DNA from: Desulfobacteraceae bacterium
Lineage (GTDB): Bacteria; Desulfobacterota; Desulfobacteria; Desulfobacterales; SURF-7
Length of the DNA stretch: 64,000 nt
NCBI GenBank assembly: GCA_003599865.1
Contig: QZKS01000098.1
Span: forward strand, 1 to 64,000
Direction of reading: 5' to 3'
Both the position numbers and the translations under genes were made by a program. This document shows positions 7,445 through 17,012 of the stretch, one piece after another (the first letter of the stretch is position 1; each line of letters opens with the position of its first letter). The notes under the pieces are model-generated. The model saw only the letters and a program-made list of their open reading frames with translations. It was not told the origin of the DNA and searched no databases.

Positions 7445-8680
7445 ATGAATATTGTTTTAATCAATCATTATGCCGGCTCCAGAGAACATGGAATGGAATA
7501 CCGGCCATATTATCTTGCAAGCGAATGGGTTAAGAAAGGGCATGATGTTACCATCATTGCCTCTTCATTTTCCCATGTTCGAACTTTTTCTCCGGAAATG
7601 AACGGCCCCTTGAGAACAGATGATATTGACGGCATAAAGTACGTCTGGCTAAAAACACCTTCGTATCCGGGTAATGGTGTAAAGCGGGCGATCAATATTT
7701 TTTCTTTTACATGGTCTTTATATCGATATCTGTCAAAGTTAACCGAAAACAAAATAGATGCATTTATCGCTTCTTCCACACATCCTCTGGACATGATTCC
7801 TGCCGGTATCATTGCCGGGAAAATGAATGCGAAAGTCATTTATGAAGTGCATGATCTGTGGCCGTTATCCCTGATTGAACTGGGTGGCATGTCTTCCAAG
7901 CATCCATTTATCCTCCTTCTGCAATGGGCGGAAAACCATGCCTATCGGAAGGCCGATATAGTTGTATCCATGCTTCCGAAAGCCAAAGATCATATGCTGC
8001 AGCATGGAATGGACAAAAGCAAGTTTCATTATATTCCAAACGGGATCAACGTTTCCGAGTGGAACAGCAGTCGAAGCAGTCTGCCTGAAACGCACAGCCG
8101 GATCCTGAATACGATAAAGGAAAACGGATCTTTTATGGTAATGTACGCCGGTGCGCACGGTATCGCAAATGCTTTACCTTCTTTGATTCAGGCGGCAAAT
8201 ATTGTAAAAAATGACCCGATAGCCTTTGTCCTTGTGGGACAAGGACCGGAAAAAGAGCATCTTCGTAATTTGGCGGATCAGCTTGGATTGAGGAATGTGA
8301 TTTTTCTCCCTCCCGTTGATAAGACAAGTGTTCCTGAACTGCTTTCCAGAGCAGACGCACTTTTCATCGGCCTTAAAAAAGAGCCATTGTTCCGATTCGG
8401 CATCAGCCCGAATAAATTAATGGATTATCTGATGGCAGGCAAACCGGTTATCCAGGCGATTGATGCCGGCAATGATATTGTAACCGACAGCGGAAGCGGT
8501 ATGACCACGGAACCGGAAAACCACAACCAGATCGCGGACGCCATATTGCAGCTTATGCGGAAAAGCATTCCGGAAAGAGAAGATATGGGGTTACGGGGCA
8601 GGGAATATGTGCTTCAACATCACGATTACCGTATCTTATCGGAACAATTTTTATCCATCCTGCAGGGACCGGTTTCGTGA
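7445..8680 (+). CDS. Glycosyltransferase family 4, WbuB-like
   Basis: A 411-residue GT-B glycosyltransferase. Its opening, IVLINHYAGSREHGMEYRPY, and the C-terminal FGISPNKLMDYLMAGKPVI place it with WbuB-type O-antigen enzymes, some of which transfer N-acetyl-fucosamine residues. The EVHDLWPLSLIELG segment is also typical of this group. The C-terminal Rossmann half begins near residue 225 (FMVMYAGAHGIANALPSL). Its stop codon overlaps the GTG start of the following methyltransferase by 4 bases, implying translational coupling. The donor is unknown; an amino-deoxy sugar is plausible by family. Confidence 0.88.
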   Translation: MNIVLINHYAGSREHGMEYRPYYLASEWVKKGHDVTIIASSFSHVRTFSPEMNGPLRTDDIDGIKYVWLKTPSYPGNGVKRAINIFSFTWSLYRYLSKLTENKIDAFIASSTHPLDMIPAGIIAGKMNAKVIYEVHDLWPLSLIELGGMSSKHPFILLLQWAENHAYRKADIVVSMLPKAKDHMLQHGMDKSKFHYIPNGINVSEWNSSRSSLPETHSRILNTIKENGSFMVMYAGAHGIANALPSLIQAANIVKNDPIAFVLVGQGPEKEHLRNLADQLGLRNVIFLPPVDKTSVPELLSRADALFIGLKKEPLFRFGISPNKLMDYLMAGKPVIQAIDAGNDIVTDSGSGMTTEPENHNQIADAILQLMRKSIPEREDMGLRGREYVLQHHDYRILSEQFLSILQGPVS

Positions 8681-9375
8681 AAAGAATAAACGACCTTGAC
8701 CGGCTGAGGAATGAGTATGCAGCCCGTGAAAAACGGCTGCCGGAATCGACACTCTATTCTGTATTTAACCCGTCCACGCTGTTCTCCGTTCAAAGCCGGC
8801 AGAGAGCGGAGTTGCGGATGCTGCGCGATCATTCATTCAATGCCATTGATCAGCTTCGAATTCTGGAAATCGGTTGCGGAGATGGGGGGATTATCAATGA
8901 TTATCTTCACTATGGTGCAAGGCCTTTACATTTGTCCGGGGTTGATTTATTGCCGGAAAGACTGAAAAGGGCAAAAAAGCGGTATCCGGATGTCAATTTT
9001 TCTTGCACGGATGCACAGGCACTGCCATACAAAGATGAATCATTTCATCTTGTTTTACAATATACTGCTTTTACATCAGTGCTTGATGATCGCATAAAGG
9101 GTAATCTAAGCTCGGAAATGCTGCGGGTCCTGAGAAAACAGGATGGAATGATCATCTGGTATGATTTCTGGCTGAATCCCAAAAATCCGCATACACGGGG
9201 AATCCGGAAGCAGGAGATCCGAAAACTGTTCCCCGGTTGTCATTTTTCGTTTCACAAAATCACACTGGCACCGCCGATCGCACGGAAACTTGTGCCGATT
9301 TCATGGCCGATCGCACGAATGCTTGAATCGCTTCGTCTATTCAATACCCATTATCTTGTCTCAATCATTCCCTGA
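8677..9375 (+). CDS. Class I SAM-dependent methyltransferase
   Basis: 232 residues with GTG start overlapping the upstream stop (GTGA), so probably translated by re-initiation. The SAM-binding loop is ILEIGCGDGGIINDY near residue 65, followed by acidic motif II (LSGVDLLPERL) and the CTDAQALPYKDESFHLV segment, the standard Methyltransf_11 pattern. The C-terminal region is basic and hydrophobic (ITLAPPIARKLVPISWPIAR). The substrate is probably a glycan or lipid-linked sugar, inferred from the neighbours. There is a 54-base gap to the next gene. Confidence 0.85.
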   Translation: MKRINDLDRLRNEYAAREKRLPESTLYSVFNPSTLFSVQSRQRAELRMLRDHSFNAIDQLRILEIGCGDGGIINDYLHYGARPLHLSGVDLLPERLKRAKKRYPDVNFSCTDAQALPYKDESFHLVLQYTAFTSVLDDRIKGNLSSEMLRVLRKQDGMIIWYDFWLNPKNPHTRGIRKQEIRKLFPGCHFSFHKITLAPPIARKLVPISWPIARMLESLRLFNTHYLVSIIP

Positions 9376-9429
9376 AATTTCAATTTTTCATGTCCGACCG
9401 TTTTTAAATTACAAACAGAAAGGTGTTGC

Positions 9430-10452
9430 ATGAAACTGTCAATCGTTATTCCGGTATTCAATGAAGAAGATGGTATTGAAAAACATCTTTATGAACTTGA
9501 AGAATATATGAATCAGTATGACGGATGCGATTCCTGGGAGATCATTACGGTGAATGATGGAAGCACGGATGCTACTCTCACCAAACTGCTGCAGATCGAG
9601 TATCGGAAAAAGTGGCTGAAAGTTGTCGACCTGGTTACAAATTTCGGAAGAGGAAAAGCTTTGCGAAAAGGAATTGAGAATGCGACAGGTGACATCATCA
9701 TTTCCCTGGATGCGGATTTGAGCTATGCACCCTACCATATTGAGCGCCTGGTTGACAAACTGGTCAAAAATAATGCGGATATCGTACTGGCTTCCGCTTA
9801 CGGGAAAGGCGGAACGGTCAAAAATGTGCCGTTCAAGCGCTTATGGATCAGCCGGGTCGGGAATAAGGTTTTGTCCTATATGTTTGGAGAGAACCTTTCG
9901 GTTCTAACCTGTATTGTCCGGGCTTACCGGAACGAATTCATCAAAAAGGTTGATCTGCACTCCAATGACAAGGATATTCATCTGGAAATTTTGTATAAGG
10001 CGAAAATCCTGGGTGCAAAAATTCTCGAAGTGCCCGCAGATTTGAGGTGGAGCGATGAAAAGGTTTCCGAGTTGGAGAAACCGGTAAAACGCCGTTCAAC
10101 AATGAAATTCAGAAAGACCACATCTTCTCATTTTTTCTTTGCATTGATGAACAAACCCGGTTTTGTGTTTCTGATGCCCGGGTTTTGTTTATTGACAGTT
10201 GCCGCGGTTGTTTTCCTGATTACCGCATCCGCCGTACTATCCCAGCTTATGGAAGGCATATCGCTCTATCATGCCCTGCGCAATTCCATGCTGACGGCCA
10301 CCCCTTCATGGCTGACATTCGCACTGTCTTTCATTCTGGCCTTCCAGTTTTTTTCTCTTGGATTTTTAACAAACCAGAACAAGAAGAACCATGAAGAATT
10401 ATATAAAACGATCAATAAAATCTTCAGAAATTCAAAAACAGGTGCGAAGTAA
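9430..10452 (+). CDS. Glycosyltransferase family 2, DPM1/GtrB-like with two membrane segments
   Basis: 340 residues. The GT-A domain occupies residues 1-230: LSIVIPVFNEEDGIEKHL at the start, EIITVNDGSTDATL, the metal-binding D-x-D in ISLDADLSYAP, and a later polyprenol-phosphate-transferase-like acceptor region. Two strongly hydrophobic segments follow (about residues 245-268 and 285-310), as in GtrB and dolichol-phosphate mannosyltransferase relatives that load a sugar onto polyprenyl phosphate. That product would suit the GT-C enzymes encoded further along. A good AAAGG ribosome site precedes the ATG. An asparagine-synthase gene starts 11 bases downstream. Confidence 0.87.
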   Translation: MKLSIVIPVFNEEDGIEKHLYELEEYMNQYDGCDSWEIITVNDGSTDATLTKLLQIEYRKKWLKVVDLVTNFGRGKALRKGIENATGDIIISLDADLSYAPYHIERLVDKLVKNNADIVLASAYGKGGTVKNVPFKRLWISRVGNKVLSYMFGENLSVLTCIVRAYRNEFIKKVDLHSNDKDIHLEILYKAKILGAKILEVPADLRWSDEKVSELEKPVKRRSTMKFRKTTSSHFFFALMNKPGFVFLMPGFCLLTVAAVVFLITASAVLSQLMEGISLYHALRNSMLTATPSWLTFALSFILAFQFFSLGFLTNQNKKNHEELYKTINKIFRNSKTGAK

Positions 10453-10463
10453 GGTTCTATTTC

Positions 10464-12320
10464 ATGTGCGGTATTGCAGGCATCATCGGTGACCTGTCCG
10501 GTTGCGGAATCACCCGGACAATGATTGACATGATGAAGCATCGCGGTCCGGATGCCGATGGATACTTTTGTAACAATGGGATTGAAATGGGTTTTTGCCG
10601 CCTGTCCATCAATGATCTTTCCAAATCAGCGAACCAGCCGTTTCAAGACAAAGAACGGAATATTGCCGTTTGCGTGAACGGGGAAATATACAATTTTGCG
10701 GAACTGAAAAAAGGACTTTTGGCAAGACAGTATCTGTTTCAATCCTATTCCGACTCCGAAGTGGTACTGCACGGATATCTGGAATATGGAATAGACTTTA
10801 TTCGGCAATTGAATGGAATGTTTGCAATCGCCGTCTGGGATGGCAGGACAAAAGAATTATTCCTTGTCAGAGACCGGCTTGGAATCAAACCTCTTTACTA
10901 TGCGGCAATCCGTCAGTCCGTATTTTTTGCTTCTGAAATAAAAGCGATCATGCAGAGCAGGAAATTGGAATTTTCCCTGGATTACCAGTCTTTCTCAGAA
11001 TATATGGCATTTGAGAACATGTTTTCGAACCGGACGATGAATGAACATGTCAGGATTGTCGAACCCGGAGAAGTTGTCAGGATTACTGCCGCGGGTGTAA
11101 AGCTTCACAGATATCACTACTGGGAACCTGATTTTGCTCCGGATGAAGCTATACAAGGTTCTGCTATTTATCGTCGATATATTGAGATACTGGAATCATC
11201 CGTCAGAAGACACCTCATCAGTGATGTTCCAATCGGTTTTTATCTGAGTTCCGGTATTGACTCCTCATCGGTGGTGCATACATCCAAACAAATTACCGGG
11301 AACCGTTTAAAAACCTATACCGGATGTTTTTCAGGAGTTGCATTTTATGATGAATCGATTGAAGCGGCAAAAGTTGCGGAAGAATTCGAGTGCTCCAATC
11401 GAAGGATTGAGATCCGGCCGCAGGATTTTATCAATCATATCGAAGATGTCCTATGGCATATGGATGAACCGCGCGTCGGAATGGGGTCATTCTCCCAATA
11501 TATGGTGGCAAGAACAGCTTCGGAGGAAGTCAAGGTTATCCTGACCGGACATGGAGGGGATGAATTTTTTGCCGGATATCCTGTATTCAAGGCAATATTC
11601 GGAAAACATGACCTGTTTGGTCTTATCAGTCACACAACTCCCCGCGAGATGATGTTTGTATTGTATTTCAATTTTTATAAATGGTTTCGAAAAGAAGCCG
11701 GATATTTTCTGCCGAATATTTTTTCCATAAAACAGATTCAAAATCTTATGGTTCCTGAATTTCATTCCGAACTAAAGGGAAGTGCGGATATTTTCAAGGA
11801 ATTGAAAACGCTGAAAGAGAAGTCGGAAAGCCCATATGAGCAACTGGTTCTGACCTATCTTACACTATACCTGCCAAGCCTTTTCATTGTCGAAGACAAA
11901 ATCAGCATGGCCTTTTCCCTTGAGTCCCGGACTCCTCTTTGTGACAATGAAATGCTTGATTTTGCCTTATCCATACCACTTGAACATAAGCTTAAGGGTT
12001 TTGAGTTGAAACACATACCCAAAACGGCAATGAGGGGGAGACTTCCCGGGACGTTATATGCATTGCCAAAAAGAGGGTTTCCAACTCCTTTCCGATTCTG
12101 GTTTAAAAAGGAATTAAAACACTATATCCGTGATTATATTCTCGACAACCGGCAGTACATCAGCATGTTTCAGATGGACAAGGTTGAGAACATGATTGAC
12201 CGCTTTCAACACTCAAGGCTGAACATACCCCTTGATGAAATTTCAGCTCATCAGATATGGATACTGTTTAATCTTATTGTATTTTTCAGGAATCAGAAAA
12301 AATACTATCAACGGCTCTAA
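10464..12320 (+). CDS. asnB: Asparagine synthase (glutamine-hydrolysing), paralogue 2, SSGIDS variant
   Basis: 618 residues: N-terminal Ntn amidotransferase (MCGIAGI with the catalytic Cys, HRGPDADGY, NGEIYNFAELK) and C-terminal synthetase. The PPi loop reads YLSSGIDSSSVV, so the usual SGG is SSG. This variant occurs in some glycan-linked subgroups and may mark a non-aspartate substrate. Also changed are SDSEVVL for TDTEVIL and SINDLS for SIIDLS. GHGGDEFFAGYP is intact. It is followed after two bases by the deacetylase-like gene, starting a run of genes with overlapping ends up to 18033. It is clearly diverged from the paralogues at 5517 and 49820. Confidence 0.9.
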   Translation: MCGIAGIIGDLSGCGITRTMIDMMKHRGPDADGYFCNNGIEMGFCRLSINDLSKSANQPFQDKERNIAVCVNGEIYNFAELKKGLLARQYLFQSYSDSEVVLHGYLEYGIDFIRQLNGMFAIAVWDGRTKELFLVRDRLGIKPLYYAAIRQSVFFASEIKAIMQSRKLEFSLDYQSFSEYMAFENMFSNRTMNEHVRIVEPGEVVRITAAGVKLHRYHYWEPDFAPDEAIQGSAIYRRYIEILESSVRRHLISDVPIGFYLSSGIDSSSVVHTSKQITGNRLKTYTGCFSGVAFYDESIEAAKVAEEFECSNRRIEIRPQDFINHIEDVLWHMDEPRVGMGSFSQYMVARTASEEVKVILTGHGGDEFFAGYPVFKAIFGKHDLFGLISHTTPREMMFVLYFNFYKWFRKEAGYFLPNIFSIKQIQNLMVPEFHSELKGSADIFKELKTLKEKSESPYEQLVLTYLTLYLPSLFIVEDKISMAFSLESRTPLCDNEMLDFALSIPLEHKLKGFELKHIPKTAMRGRLPGTLYALPKRGFPTPFRFWFKKELKHYIRDYILDNRQYISMFQMDKVENMIDRFQHSRLNIPLDEISAHQIWILFNLIVFFRNQKKYYQRL

Positions 12321-12322
12321 AC

Positions 12323-13693
12323 GTGCAGAAAAAAATCAGAATTGTATCAACCGATATCGAACCATGGATGATCTATATCCTGGGACAATTTGCGTCTGCA
12401 AACAGACTGGAAACAGAGTATTTCCTCTGCACGTACCGGGACTGTATCGTAGATCAGGCTGAAGATGATCATCTGATCGAATATTCAGAAAAAAAACAAT
12501 ACAAAAGCAGCCTTTTCATACCACGGAAAGAAAGATTCAGATCAAATGATTTTTATTGGCTGAACAAAGATCTGCCTGTTTTTTCCGATACCATCACCAC
12601 AGTAGACGGGAATATCGAATGTGACCTTCTATACAATGCCTTTGTCCACTTGAGCCGTCTTGAAGAATGGATGAGCGGGCAGAGGGGTAAGTCAATCCGG
12701 TCATACGCGATCAGGCATCCCAGGAAGAACCGCAGGCTCTGGAAAATTCCTTTGGTAAACCTGTTGTTCAATGAGTTGGAACAGAAAATACGGAAATCAC
12801 ATCCTGATGTTGAGTTCGGAAAAAGAGAAAAGCCCGTCATCGAATTTTCCCACGATGTGGATTATCTTTGGAAATCAAAACAATTAATCTTTAAACAATC
12901 CGTTCTCAATGTTTTAAAAATTTTTAAACTGCTATCCGGGTCACATCCTGAAAAAACATCACAGGAATTTCAAAAAGCGATCCGGTTTATCACCCAAAAG
13001 TCAACTTACTGGTGTTTTGATGAATGGGCCGCCCTGGAAACACCGTTTGCTCTGAGTGTAGTTTATTATATTTATGCAAAGGTTCGACAAAAGAGAAAAC
13101 AGACCTTGATGCAATGGCTGATCGACCCCCAGTACAATATTAAGACACATGTGAGGTTGCAGCAGCAATGTGCCGAACTGATCTCATCAGGGGGAGGAAT
13201 CGGTTTGCACGGAAGCGTTCTGTCGGCAACAGATGAAGCATTGTTTGCTCAGGAAAAACAGCTGCTGGAGAATTCTCTGGATCGGGTCATTACAAAGACC
13301 CGGCAACACTGGTTATGTTATTGTGAAAGCAAAACACCCTATATTCATGATTCATCGCAGATATGGGAGGACTCAACACTCGGATTTAACGATATTTCAG
13401 GTTTCCGTTCCGGAATCGCCTCGCGATACAACCCCTATGACCACCTTGCCCAAAAGCCGTTTTCATTTACCGAGATTCCGTTTGTCATCATGGATTCTCA
13501 CTTATACGATTCCCATACAGGTTCGGCCGGATTGAATTTCGAATGGTTTTTACAGTCGATGCGCAATATTAAACTGTTTGAAATTTCGGTTGGATGGCAC
13601 CAAAGAGTCATACATCCGGATTATGGTTGGGAAGCATCTTATGTTCAACTGATCAGGGATTATCAAAACAGGCTTAGCCATGAATCTCTATAA
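12323..13693 (+). CDS. Polysaccharide-deacetylase-like protein
   Basis: 456 residues from a GTG start two bases after the asnB stop. The N-terminal ~170 residues form a mixed domain (CDLLYNAFVHLSRLEEW) seen in front of divergent NodB-fold enzymes. The catalytic part starts at IEFSHDVDYLWKSKQ near residue 175, where HDVD replaces the usual TFDDG metal motif. Later GGGIGLHGSV and TEIPFVIMDSHLY fit the second and last strands of the barrel. The probable role is removal of an acyl group from, or other processing of, a glycan precursor; activity is inferred. The gene's last 14 bases overlap the next gene. It shares its layout with the broken gene at 2561-3229. Confidence 0.72.
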   Translation: MQKKIRIVSTDIEPWMIYILGQFASANRLETEYFLCTYRDCIVDQAEDDHLIEYSEKKQYKSSLFIPRKERFRSNDFYWLNKDLPVFSDTITTVDGNIECDLLYNAFVHLSRLEEWMSGQRGKSIRSYAIRHPRKNRRLWKIPLVNLLFNELEQKIRKSHPDVEFGKREKPVIEFSHDVDYLWKSKQLIFKQSVLNVLKIFKLLSGSHPEKTSQEFQKAIRFITQKSTYWCFDEWAALETPFALSVVYYIYAKVRQKRKQTLMQWLIDPQYNIKTHVRLQQQCAELISSGGGIGLHGSVLSATDEALFAQEKQLLENSLDRVITKTRQHWLCYCESKTPYIHDSSQIWEDSTLGFNDISGFRSGIASRYNPYDHLAQKPFSFTEIPFVIMDSHLYDSHTGSAGLNFEWFLQSMRNIKLFEISVGWHQRVIHPDYGWEASYVQLIRDYQNRLSHESL

Positions 13694-15284
13694 GGAAATC
13701 CTGGAATCCAATCTGCCGCGCCTTCTGTCATTATATAACCAGGACCGTTCTTCTGCAACCTATGGCTATGGAGACCGCCTTTACTGGGGCTGGAAAATTT
13801 CCGATTTTCCCAATGGTACCATGCAGGGAGGAGTGCATGCCCTGTCCATTGCTCTCAAACTCGATCTGATTGAAAATAAAAAATTTATGCTCTCTCTTAT
13901 TGACAGTGCGATTCGGGCGATCCGGGACATCAGATCAAACAATGGTTCGCTTTCAGAGGCATATCCCCAGGAGAATTCTTTTTGTGTAACGGCTGTTGCA
14001 GCGTTTGACACCCTTTCCGCTATTGATCACCTGAAACCGTATCTGGCATTCTCTCAGGTGAATGAGTACCTTGAGATTGTCCGGCCGTTAATATTGTTTA
14101 TCTGTAAGCATATTGAAAGCCACGCCATTATTTCCAATCATATCGCAACGGCGGCCGCAGCCTGCGCTGTATGGGAAAAACTGTCAGGAGAACAGTTGGA
14201 CAGGACCCATGCTCTGTTGGGGATCATATATCATCATCAGTCCGGAGAAGGATGGTATCGGGAATATGAAGGAGCAGATCCGGGCTATCAAACCCTTGCG
14301 ACCTACTATCTTTTCGCTGCATATGAAATAGTAAAGGATGAGAAGCTGCTGTCTTCGCTTGAAAAGGCAGGACGATTCCTGGAATATTTTATTCATCCGG
14401 ATGGAACCCTGGGCGGCTTGTATGGTTCGCGAAACACTGAGGTATACTATCCGGCCGGTGTTGTCGGGATGATGAAGTATTCCGACAGGTATAAGAGAAT
14501 CGCCGGATTACTCCATCATGGACTTCAGGAGCGCAATCATGTTTTACCGCAGGATATCGATATCGGGAATTTCATTCCCCTGATAAACGCCTATGCCGTA
14601 GCCGCCTTGCATTTTCACACAAGACCAGATGACGACGCTAAACCGGAAACACAGGCAAGGCATAAAACGGTATTCGCAAAAACGTTTCAGGACGCCGGGA
14701 TTTACATTCATTCCACGCCTTTCTATTATGCCATCGTAAACTTTAAAAAAGGAGGAACCATAAAAGTTTACGATAAAGCAACGGATACCCTGGATATAGA
14801 GGATGGAGGACTGTTCGGCCAACTGGAAACCAGACAGTCATTTTCGACCCAGCAATTTGATTCAAACCGGAAATTTACCGATCATACCATTGAAACGCCA
14901 TTTTATCTTGTAAATGAGCGGCTGCCAGGCGCTTTATCAACGATCGTGATCAGAATACTTGGATTCACTTTTTTCCGGGTGATCGCGATAGGGAACCTTT
15001 TTAAAAAAGCCATTGTCAGGGTGCTGATGACCGGTAAAAAACCGGCAGGCGGCAAAGCGGTTCGCAGGTTTTTTTTTTCAGACAATGAAATTGCAGTCAA
15101 AGAAACAGTCCTGAAACCAAAATCTTGTAAAAGTGTTGGGCATACTGGTAAATGCAAAGCCATACACATGGCTTCAAGCGGCTATTTTCTCGCCCAGGAT
15201 ATTCAGATAATGCCAACCTCCAAATATGTCCGTTTTTTACAGGAAGATGATTCCCAGATTAAAACCAGCCATAAATGCAGCTGA
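13680..15284 (+). CDS. Unknown protein, probable helical (alpha/alpha) toroid
   Basis: 534 residues, function not recognised. The first ~320 residues show repeating amphipathic helix pairs with short Gly/Trp-rich loops (YGYGDRLYWGWKISDFP, GEGWYREYEGADPGYQTL, HPDGTLGGLYGSRNT). This pattern resembles alpha/alpha-barrel enzymes such as heparinase-type lyases, glycoside hydrolases and C5-epimerases. The remaining ~200 residues look beta-rich (GGTIKVYDKATDTLDIEDGG) and have a hydrophobic stretch (TIVIRILGFTFFRVIAIG). No signal peptide is visible, so a cytoplasmic or membrane-surface site is likely. The start overlaps the previous gene by 14 bases and the end overlaps the next by 38-59. A lyase/epimerase-like glycan enzyme is a guess from fold and context. 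Confidence 0.7.
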   Translation: MNLYKEILESNLPRLLSLYNQDRSSATYGYGDRLYWGWKISDFPNGTMQGGVHALSIALKLDLIENKKFMLSLIDSAIRAIRDIRSNNGSLSEAYPQENSFCVTAVAAFDTLSAIDHLKPYLAFSQVNEYLEIVRPLILFICKHIESHAIISNHIATAAAACAVWEKLSGEQLDRTHALLGIIYHHQSGEGWYREYEGADPGYQTLATYYLFAAYEIVKDEKLLSSLEKAGRFLEYFIHPDGTLGGLYGSRNTEVYYPAGVVGMMKYSDRYKRIAGLLHHGLQERNHVLPQDIDIGNFIPLINAYAVAALHFHTRPDDDAKPETQARHKTVFAKTFQDAGIYIHSTPFYYAIVNFKKGGTIKVYDKATDTLDIEDGGLFGQLETRQSFSTQQFDSNRKFTDHTIETPFYLVNERLPGALSTIVIRILGFTFFRVIAIGNLFKKAIVRVLMTGKKPAGGKAVRRFFFSDNEIAVKETVLKPKSCKSVGHTGKCKAIHMASSGYFLAQDIQIMPTSKYVRFLQEDDSQIKTSHKCS

Positions 15285-16431
15285 ATTACTGGCCGCACTG
15301 CGTCCAGATGGCCTGGATGAAATCCGCCTGTTTGAAGAGGACTTCGCACAGCTTATGGGGCAAAAGCACGCGGTTGCTTTTCCATATGGCCGAACCGGGC
15401 TGATATATCTGCTGACCGCCCTTGGATTAAAAGGAAAAGAGATAATCTGCCCTGCCTATACCTGTGTGGTTGTTCCTCATGCAATCGTCTACAGCGGCAG
15501 CACCCCGGTATTTATCGATTGCGCACCGGACGGGTTTAATATGGATCTTGATCTGGCCGGGAAGTCTATCACCGGCAATACAGGCGCGATTGTTGCAACT
15601 TCCATATTCGGCTATCCTGTGGATCTTGACAGAATCAAGGCAATACAGGAAAAGCATCCCCAGATAAAAATCATTCAGGACTGCGCTCACAGTTTTGCCG
15701 CAGAGTGGAAGGGGAGGCCGGTTCAGAAACAGGGAGAGGCGGCCATTTTCGGATTAAACATCAGCAAATTGCTGACTTCCATTTTCGGCGGTATGGTAAC
15801 GACCGATTCAGATAAACTGTATCATGATCTGAAACAATTGCGTGACCGGCATCTGACGGTTTCGGATTGGAAAAAAACACTGCGCCGCCTGTTGTACTTT
15901 CTCTCCCTGTATCCGACTTTCTGGGAACCACTGTATGGCCTGGTGAACCGCTTGGAACGATCCGGAATACTGAATCATTTCACCCAATATTATGATGATG
16001 CAAAAATAGACATGCCCGATGACTACCGGCTTCAAATGTCGTCACTTGAAGCAAAGATCGGCAGGTGCAATATCCATAAATACCGGAAGATTCTTGCTGC
16101 CAGAAGGGTTGCGGCAAAAATATATTTTACCGGACTGCCCAATCTGCCTGAATTTCAGCTTCCGCCGGAGATAGACGGTGCGACATACTCCCACTTTGTC
16201 GTTCAGGTCCCGGACCGAAAACAATGGATGGAATACGGTTTGAAAAAGGGGATTCAACTTGGACAACTGATAGAGTACAATATCCCGGAAATGGAATCTT
16301 ATGGCAGCCATCCACGTGGATCTTATCCTTTGTCTGCAAAGTATTCCCGGTCAACCATCAATCTTCCGGTTTATGGCGGGGAAGAAGTCGCAAAATCCGT
16401 TGTCAGGATCGTAAAAAAACATATTCAATGA
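15226..16431 (+). CDS. DegT/DnrJ/EryC1/StrS-type aminotransferase, paralogue 1
   Basis: 401 residues from this ATG, or 394 from the ATG at 15247 (MIPRLKPAIN), which matches the usual start of the family. PLP-dependent fold type I. Recognisable are FPYGRTGLIYLL (substrate and cofactor pocket), ICPAYTCVVVPHAI, QDCAHSF with the Asp that contacts the PLP ring, and the Schiff-base lysine K181 in LNISKLLTSIFGG. These enzymes usually aminate a 3- or 4-keto nucleotide sugar. The SKLLTSIFGG form departs from the standard SxxKxxxxGEGG, placing it in a divergent subgroup. It overlaps the unknown helical protein upstream and the GNAT gene downstream (ATGA). Confidence 0.87.
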   Translation: MSVFYRKMIPRLKPAINAAELLAALRPDGLDEIRLFEEDFAQLMGQKHAVAFPYGRTGLIYLLTALGLKGKEIICPAYTCVVVPHAIVYSGSTPVFIDCAPDGFNMDLDLAGKSITGNTGAIVATSIFGYPVDLDRIKAIQEKHPQIKIIQDCAHSFAAEWKGRPVQKQGEAAIFGLNISKLLTSIFGGMVTTDSDKLYHDLKQLRDRHLTVSDWKKTLRRLLYFLSLYPTFWEPLYGLVNRLERSGILNHFTQYYDDAKIDMPDDYRLQMSSLEAKIGRCNIHKYRKILAARRVAAKIYFTGLPNLPEFQLPPEIDGATYSHFVVQVPDRKQWMEYGLKKGIQLGQLIEYNIPEMESYGSHPRGSYPLSAKYSRSTINLPVYGGEEVAKSVVRIVKKHIQ

Positions 16432-17012
16432 AGGATTCGAATCCACCATCAAGCTATTTATCGGCGCAGAAAAATCATATCAATGAAATTGTCGATATCC
16501 ATCTGGAAAGTCTGGCAGATGATTTTTTGCCTCAACTGGGGAAAACGGTTCTGACCACTTATTACAATGCTTTTATTGTTCATAATCCGATCATCATTGT
16601 CAAAATGGAAAACAAGGTGGTTGGATTTGCCGCGCTGGGAATTCATCCAATTGATATCCGGTCGTTATTTTTACGGCATTACAAACAGATCATATGCACG
16701 TTATTACGGAAACCGTTTTTATGGGGGCAGGCTGTCTGGCTTGCGGTTCCCAGAAAACATGCAACGATATACCCTGAAATTCAATTTATTGCGGTTCAAA
16801 AAAGGTATAGAGGTTTGTCACTGGGCTCAAACCTGATTGCCCATACCCAACGCTGCTTGTCTGAGAGAAATCAAACCTATCTTCAAGTGAAAACCCATGA
16901 CACCAATACACTCACAAATCATTTTTATCAGAAGAACGGATTTGTGGTAACGGGAAAGGAAAAAAGGTGCAACAAAACGTTTCACATTTATAGTAAGAAG
17001 ATAGATGAATGA
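16428..17012 (+). CDS. GNAT-family N-acetyltransferase
   Basis: 194 residues from the ATG that overlaps the upstream aminotransferase stop (ATGA at 16428-16431). The acetyl-CoA binding motif A is IAVQKRYRGLSLGSNLIAHT, and the C-terminal NHFYQKNGFVVTGKE is the usual final strand pair. Acetyl-CoA-dependent N-acylation of an amino sugar just made by the coupled aminotransferase is the obvious role, by context. A longer open frame extends upstream to 16224 but lies wholly inside the aminotransferase and is rejected. The 3' end overlaps the next gene by 8 bases. Confidence 0.85.
   Translation: MKDSNPPSSYLSAQKNHINEIVDIHLESLADDFLPQLGKTVLTTYYNAFIVHNPIIIVKMENKVVGFAALGIHPIDIRSLFLRHYKQIICTLLRKPFLWGQAVWLAVPRKHATIYPEIQFIAVQKRYRGLSLGSNLIAHTQRCLSERNQTYLQVKTHDTNTLTNHFYQKNGFVVTGKEKRCNKTFHIYSKKIDE

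Noticed and set aside
16224-16427. N-terminal extension of the GNAT gene
   Set aside because: Lies wholly inside the aminotransferase gene in another frame; the ATGA overlap at 16428 gives a better start and a normal GNAT length.
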